From Kumtagia yinganensis (GTDB taxonomy: Bacteria > Pseudomonadota > Alphaproteobacteria > Rhizobiales > Rhizobiaceae), in contig NZ_JBEBMH010000012.1 in the NCBI RefSeq assembly GCF_040081985.1, positions 113,790 through 177,789 of the forward strand: a stretch of 64,000 nucleotides of DNA. Reading direction: 5' to 3'. Position 1 is the first letter of the stretch, and the number at the start of each line of letters is the position of its first letter. The notes beneath the pieces were generated by a model. It had not been told where the DNA came from and made no database searches. It saw only the letters and a list, made by a program, of their open reading frames with translations. Position numbers and translations under genes: made by a program. Positions 63,601 through 64,000 of this stretch are shown here, in pieces.

Positions 63601-64000
63601 ATCGACTGGCCCATCAGGCCGATGGCCGCGTCGCCGGCGGTGGTGATCCGGCCGGTATTGTCGACGGTCACGCTCTCGCCGTTGGCGGTGAAATCGACCG
63701 GGGCGTCGCCGCCGATGGCAATGATGCCGCCGGCCGAGCCAGCGGAACCGCCGCCGCCTGCTATGGATTGGCCGATCACGCCGATGGCCGCATAACCGCT
63801 GGTGCTGATGGTGCCGGAATTGTCGATATCGACCGTGTTGGTCGTGCCGCCGGCGCCACCGTCACCGCCGAGTTCGACGATGAAGCCGTTGCCAACGCCG
63901 CCGGTGCCGCCGCTGCCCGCGGTCGACTGGCCGAGGATGCCATAGGCGTAGTCGCCACCGGTCCTGATTTCGGCGCCGTTGTCGACGGTCACCGCGCCCG
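57648..64000 (-). CDS. Giant glycine-rich repeat autotransporter (5' end outside window)
   Basis: Open from the right edge to a stop at 57648-57650, at least 2116 aa. About 24 units with the core G[ADS]YA.GI[LV]AQSIGGGGG are visible, roughly every 65 residues, covering about the first 1560 residues seen. Each unit should form a beta-helix turn. A transition region (SGTISGNILMSN, GKSGKTDGTEITGDFSQSSEGTLSIDLD) leads to a C-terminal autotransporter beta-barrel of ~290 aa (SCVWADISGGRFDQNG, YGGSLRFRVARTFAG, YVKPYLDLDAVY) ending LRINVPF with terminal Phe. It is a type Va surface protein, probably an adhesin. Signal peptide not in view. Confidence 0.92.
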   Translation of the reverse strand, partial: GAVTVDNGAEIRTGGDYAYGILGQSTAGSGGTGGVGNGFIVELGGDGGAGGTTNTVDIDNSGTISTSGYAAIGVIGQSIAGGGGSAGSAGGIIAIGGDAPVDFTANGESVTVDNTGRITTAGDAAIGLMGQSIGGGGGNAAGATGIIGVGGQGSAGGNGGSVTNAHIGTISTAGQFAFGLLAQSVGGGGGNGGDALDFSAGTSFGIGGSSGAGGDGGTINVGTASVAGSGGYITTAGHHATGLLAQSVGRGGGTGGDASGVGVSALTLQIGGSASGGGAGGSVTVNQDSLSITTSGSDSVGLKAQSVGGGGGDGGGASAYDLSVGVSLGVAIGGSGGTGGNGGNVNVWLADSVITTGSSDNPNDNSTAIVAQSTGGGGGTGGSSTLDDIILGVPVDEDANTFSVSMNIGAGGTGGSAGNGQAVTVDLLDTLLNTYGQSSMGIHAVSNGGAGGSGGDASVYSLTLNSPTGSLNIQTNAAIGGICSSTDYSSDCGGGNGGSVNVSVASSGDADTSPSKIITAGDYANGILAQSIGGSGGNGGAGNATVYGLGASVSVQAAVSLGSRGGKGGYGSGVDVDLRAGSVIQTSGSGARGIIAQSIGGGGGTSQGVSVFASGSVDIPGEDEDEGGEGEGDGGTSLPSVTLDVGVGMTGGSGGSASGVVVTNEGSIITAGRDSDGVVAQSIGGGGGMGGSLGADSGWTLDNVSNAIKQLKDIYDRFSFSMSGDFNVEVGGKGGTGGTGSKINVNHNGAISTSGDYADGIVAQSIGGGGGMGGSSDVDGYKSLISANVAVGGKGGTGGAGGEVDVLLGSNSTIQTGGYSAYGVLAQSIGGGGGMGGDGSAISNATLNIGSGTGGGGGFGNDGGLVQFANTSDVSISTSGDNAHGMILQSVGNGGGTGGVGNTTTDTWLADGAIELAIGGGGGDAGNGGDVRACSDGLMCSGVLMLQTQGDRAVGLLAQSVGGGGGVGGAGDPSGSHNGFNFSLALDLGGSGGDGGNGGDVSIDSGHIQVATYGDLSVGILAQSLGGGGGFGAAGYNEDSPFSGDRTLSINLGGSGGSGGNGHSVYLAVRPTVVTAGDWAHGVVAQSIGGGGGVAGTTMSTIISGDQVSDVLDARVIVGGAASGGESYGDSFNPTSGQEAVNVNLYDYIGTQGRWAMATIAQSIGGGGGIGNGSMQADGEATATATVSVGGGTGSNGDGGSVGVHYGSALEIASTTTGAGAYGVLAQSIGGGGGLGTALTSSFDSTLTVGGAGTGDGGSVEMDAYRYVSTTGDDAHAVVLQSIGGGGGVGAFSADGGTSEYAIQVGGLEHADGNGGSVTSTATVGITTTGSRALGIVAQSIGGGGGLAVAGAASEIHTPDNGPALTIGGQGSAKGDGGAVNLTLPGTGYITTTGYGSHGIVAQSIGGGGGYGGDASGPISLTPRTQSTGIGNGGDVSVTIDGAVTTKSSYAFGVIAQSIGSGGGFGGDQSGAFAGSTSSDGSGIGNLVTVTVNDTVSATGDNSVGIFAQSQGPEDQEAVTVNVSGTVTGGASGSQGAGVWIAAGKNNVLTVNAGGSVSAGSGTAIRYSGDDNGSYGSLLTVNNSGTISGNILMSNTDGNSAGSVNNYGTLNTAAAVASASAIAATPATGGVLLGASLYEANVVNGGTLFVGKSGKTDGTEITGDFSQSSEGTLSIDLDMAAAKSDRLTVRGDAALGGVLDINATSLLPGKDVVFLSVEGDATGALKTAQNLAFDIDIAKAGQDYSLSASADFDRTGLDRSADEIADHLQEIWEADGNDDFGGLFATLYDGAGQGEDAYASMLAGLLPGVSLAPAARFQQTIIGFNDSLMSCPKTSAGGLMLGETSCVWADISGGRFDQNGSSGYTDEAITYRMGTQVDLAPGWFLGLAGAYQHSNIDGDDGLVSGSGDAGFLGAALKREMGPWLFAGVISASYGSYDMERVGIPGLAGSAESSPDVYGGSLRFRVARTFAGTDYYVKPYLDLDAVYTRMSGYTESGAGVAGLKVEGSDEFAFVASPMIEIGGSVAMGADYMLRPYAYVGASFSTADEWTADARLSGAPAGVGMFEASLPMDDVLFKVGAGLHLSKIGGMDIELQYAGEFSEDTSSNSGMLRINVPF

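Noticed and set aside
57648..64000. Many short regularly spaced DNA repeats resembling an array
   Set aside because: They are codons of a protein repeat (AQSIGGGGG) in one continuous frame; spacers are coding and similar to each other, so this is not CRISPR.

Overview
The window reads as chromosome from an alphaproteobacterium of the Rhizobiales, most like Mesorhizobium or a near relative in Phyllobacteriaceae. This rests on the conserved block murA / htpG / DUF2948-hisD-UPF0262-phosphatase-infA-maf-yacG, on high GC with dense ATGA-type overlaps, and on the NadQ-type regulator in front of nadABC. No species name can be given from sequence alone.

Layout. (1) 1-11.0 kb is core: the tail of an unidentified repeat protein, an SDR enzyme divergent from a MarR-acetyltransferase fusion with a palindromic operator between them, tRNA-Thr, murA convergent with htpG, the hisD-infA-maf-yacG run, and tRNA-Phe. 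(2) 11.0-36 kb looks accessory. It starts at the 3' end of tRNA-Phe with a decayed IS481-type transposase. It then carries a peptide/nickel-type ABC importer (SBP, fused double ATPase, two permeases) and a dense two-component cluster (two PAS kinases, one with MASE1 and six PAS units, plus four FixJ-like regulators). After these come oxidoreductase, CBS, cupin and hydrolase genes, an orphan histidine kinase, an MscS channel fused to a cyclic-nucleotide domain, an internally deleted cytochrome b gene, and two tandem metallo-beta-lactamase-fold paralogues. (3) 36-43.8 kb returns to housekeeping: nadQ, nadABC, a YddA/BclA-type ABC transporter and a hypothetical membrane protein that carries a repeat palindrome inside its reading frame. 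(4) 44-57.5 kb is an iron locus. Five co-directional genes match asbA, asbB, asbC, an asbD-asbE fusion and asbF, the petrobactin pathway. Opposite them lie a TonB-dependent receptor and a complete FatBCD-like ABC importer led by a DUF2218 gene. (5) 57.6 kb to the right edge is the C-terminal part of a giant glycine-rich repeat autotransporter that runs out of the window.

How the parts work together. In the iron locus AsbF would make 3,4-dihydroxybenzoate from 3-dehydroshikimate, AsbC and the AsbD domain would activate and carry it, the AsbE domain would attach it to spermidine, and AsbA/AsbB would join the arms to citrate. The receptor and ABC system would bring the ferric siderophore back. 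In the NAD block NadQ probably represses nadABC through palindromes just upstream of nadA. The two-component cluster is compact enough to be one signalling unit, but its signal and targets cannot be read from sequence.

All identifications come from reading motifs and comparing with remembered family sequences; no database search was run. Start codons were chosen from ribosome-binding sites and family N-termini and are stated where uncertain.
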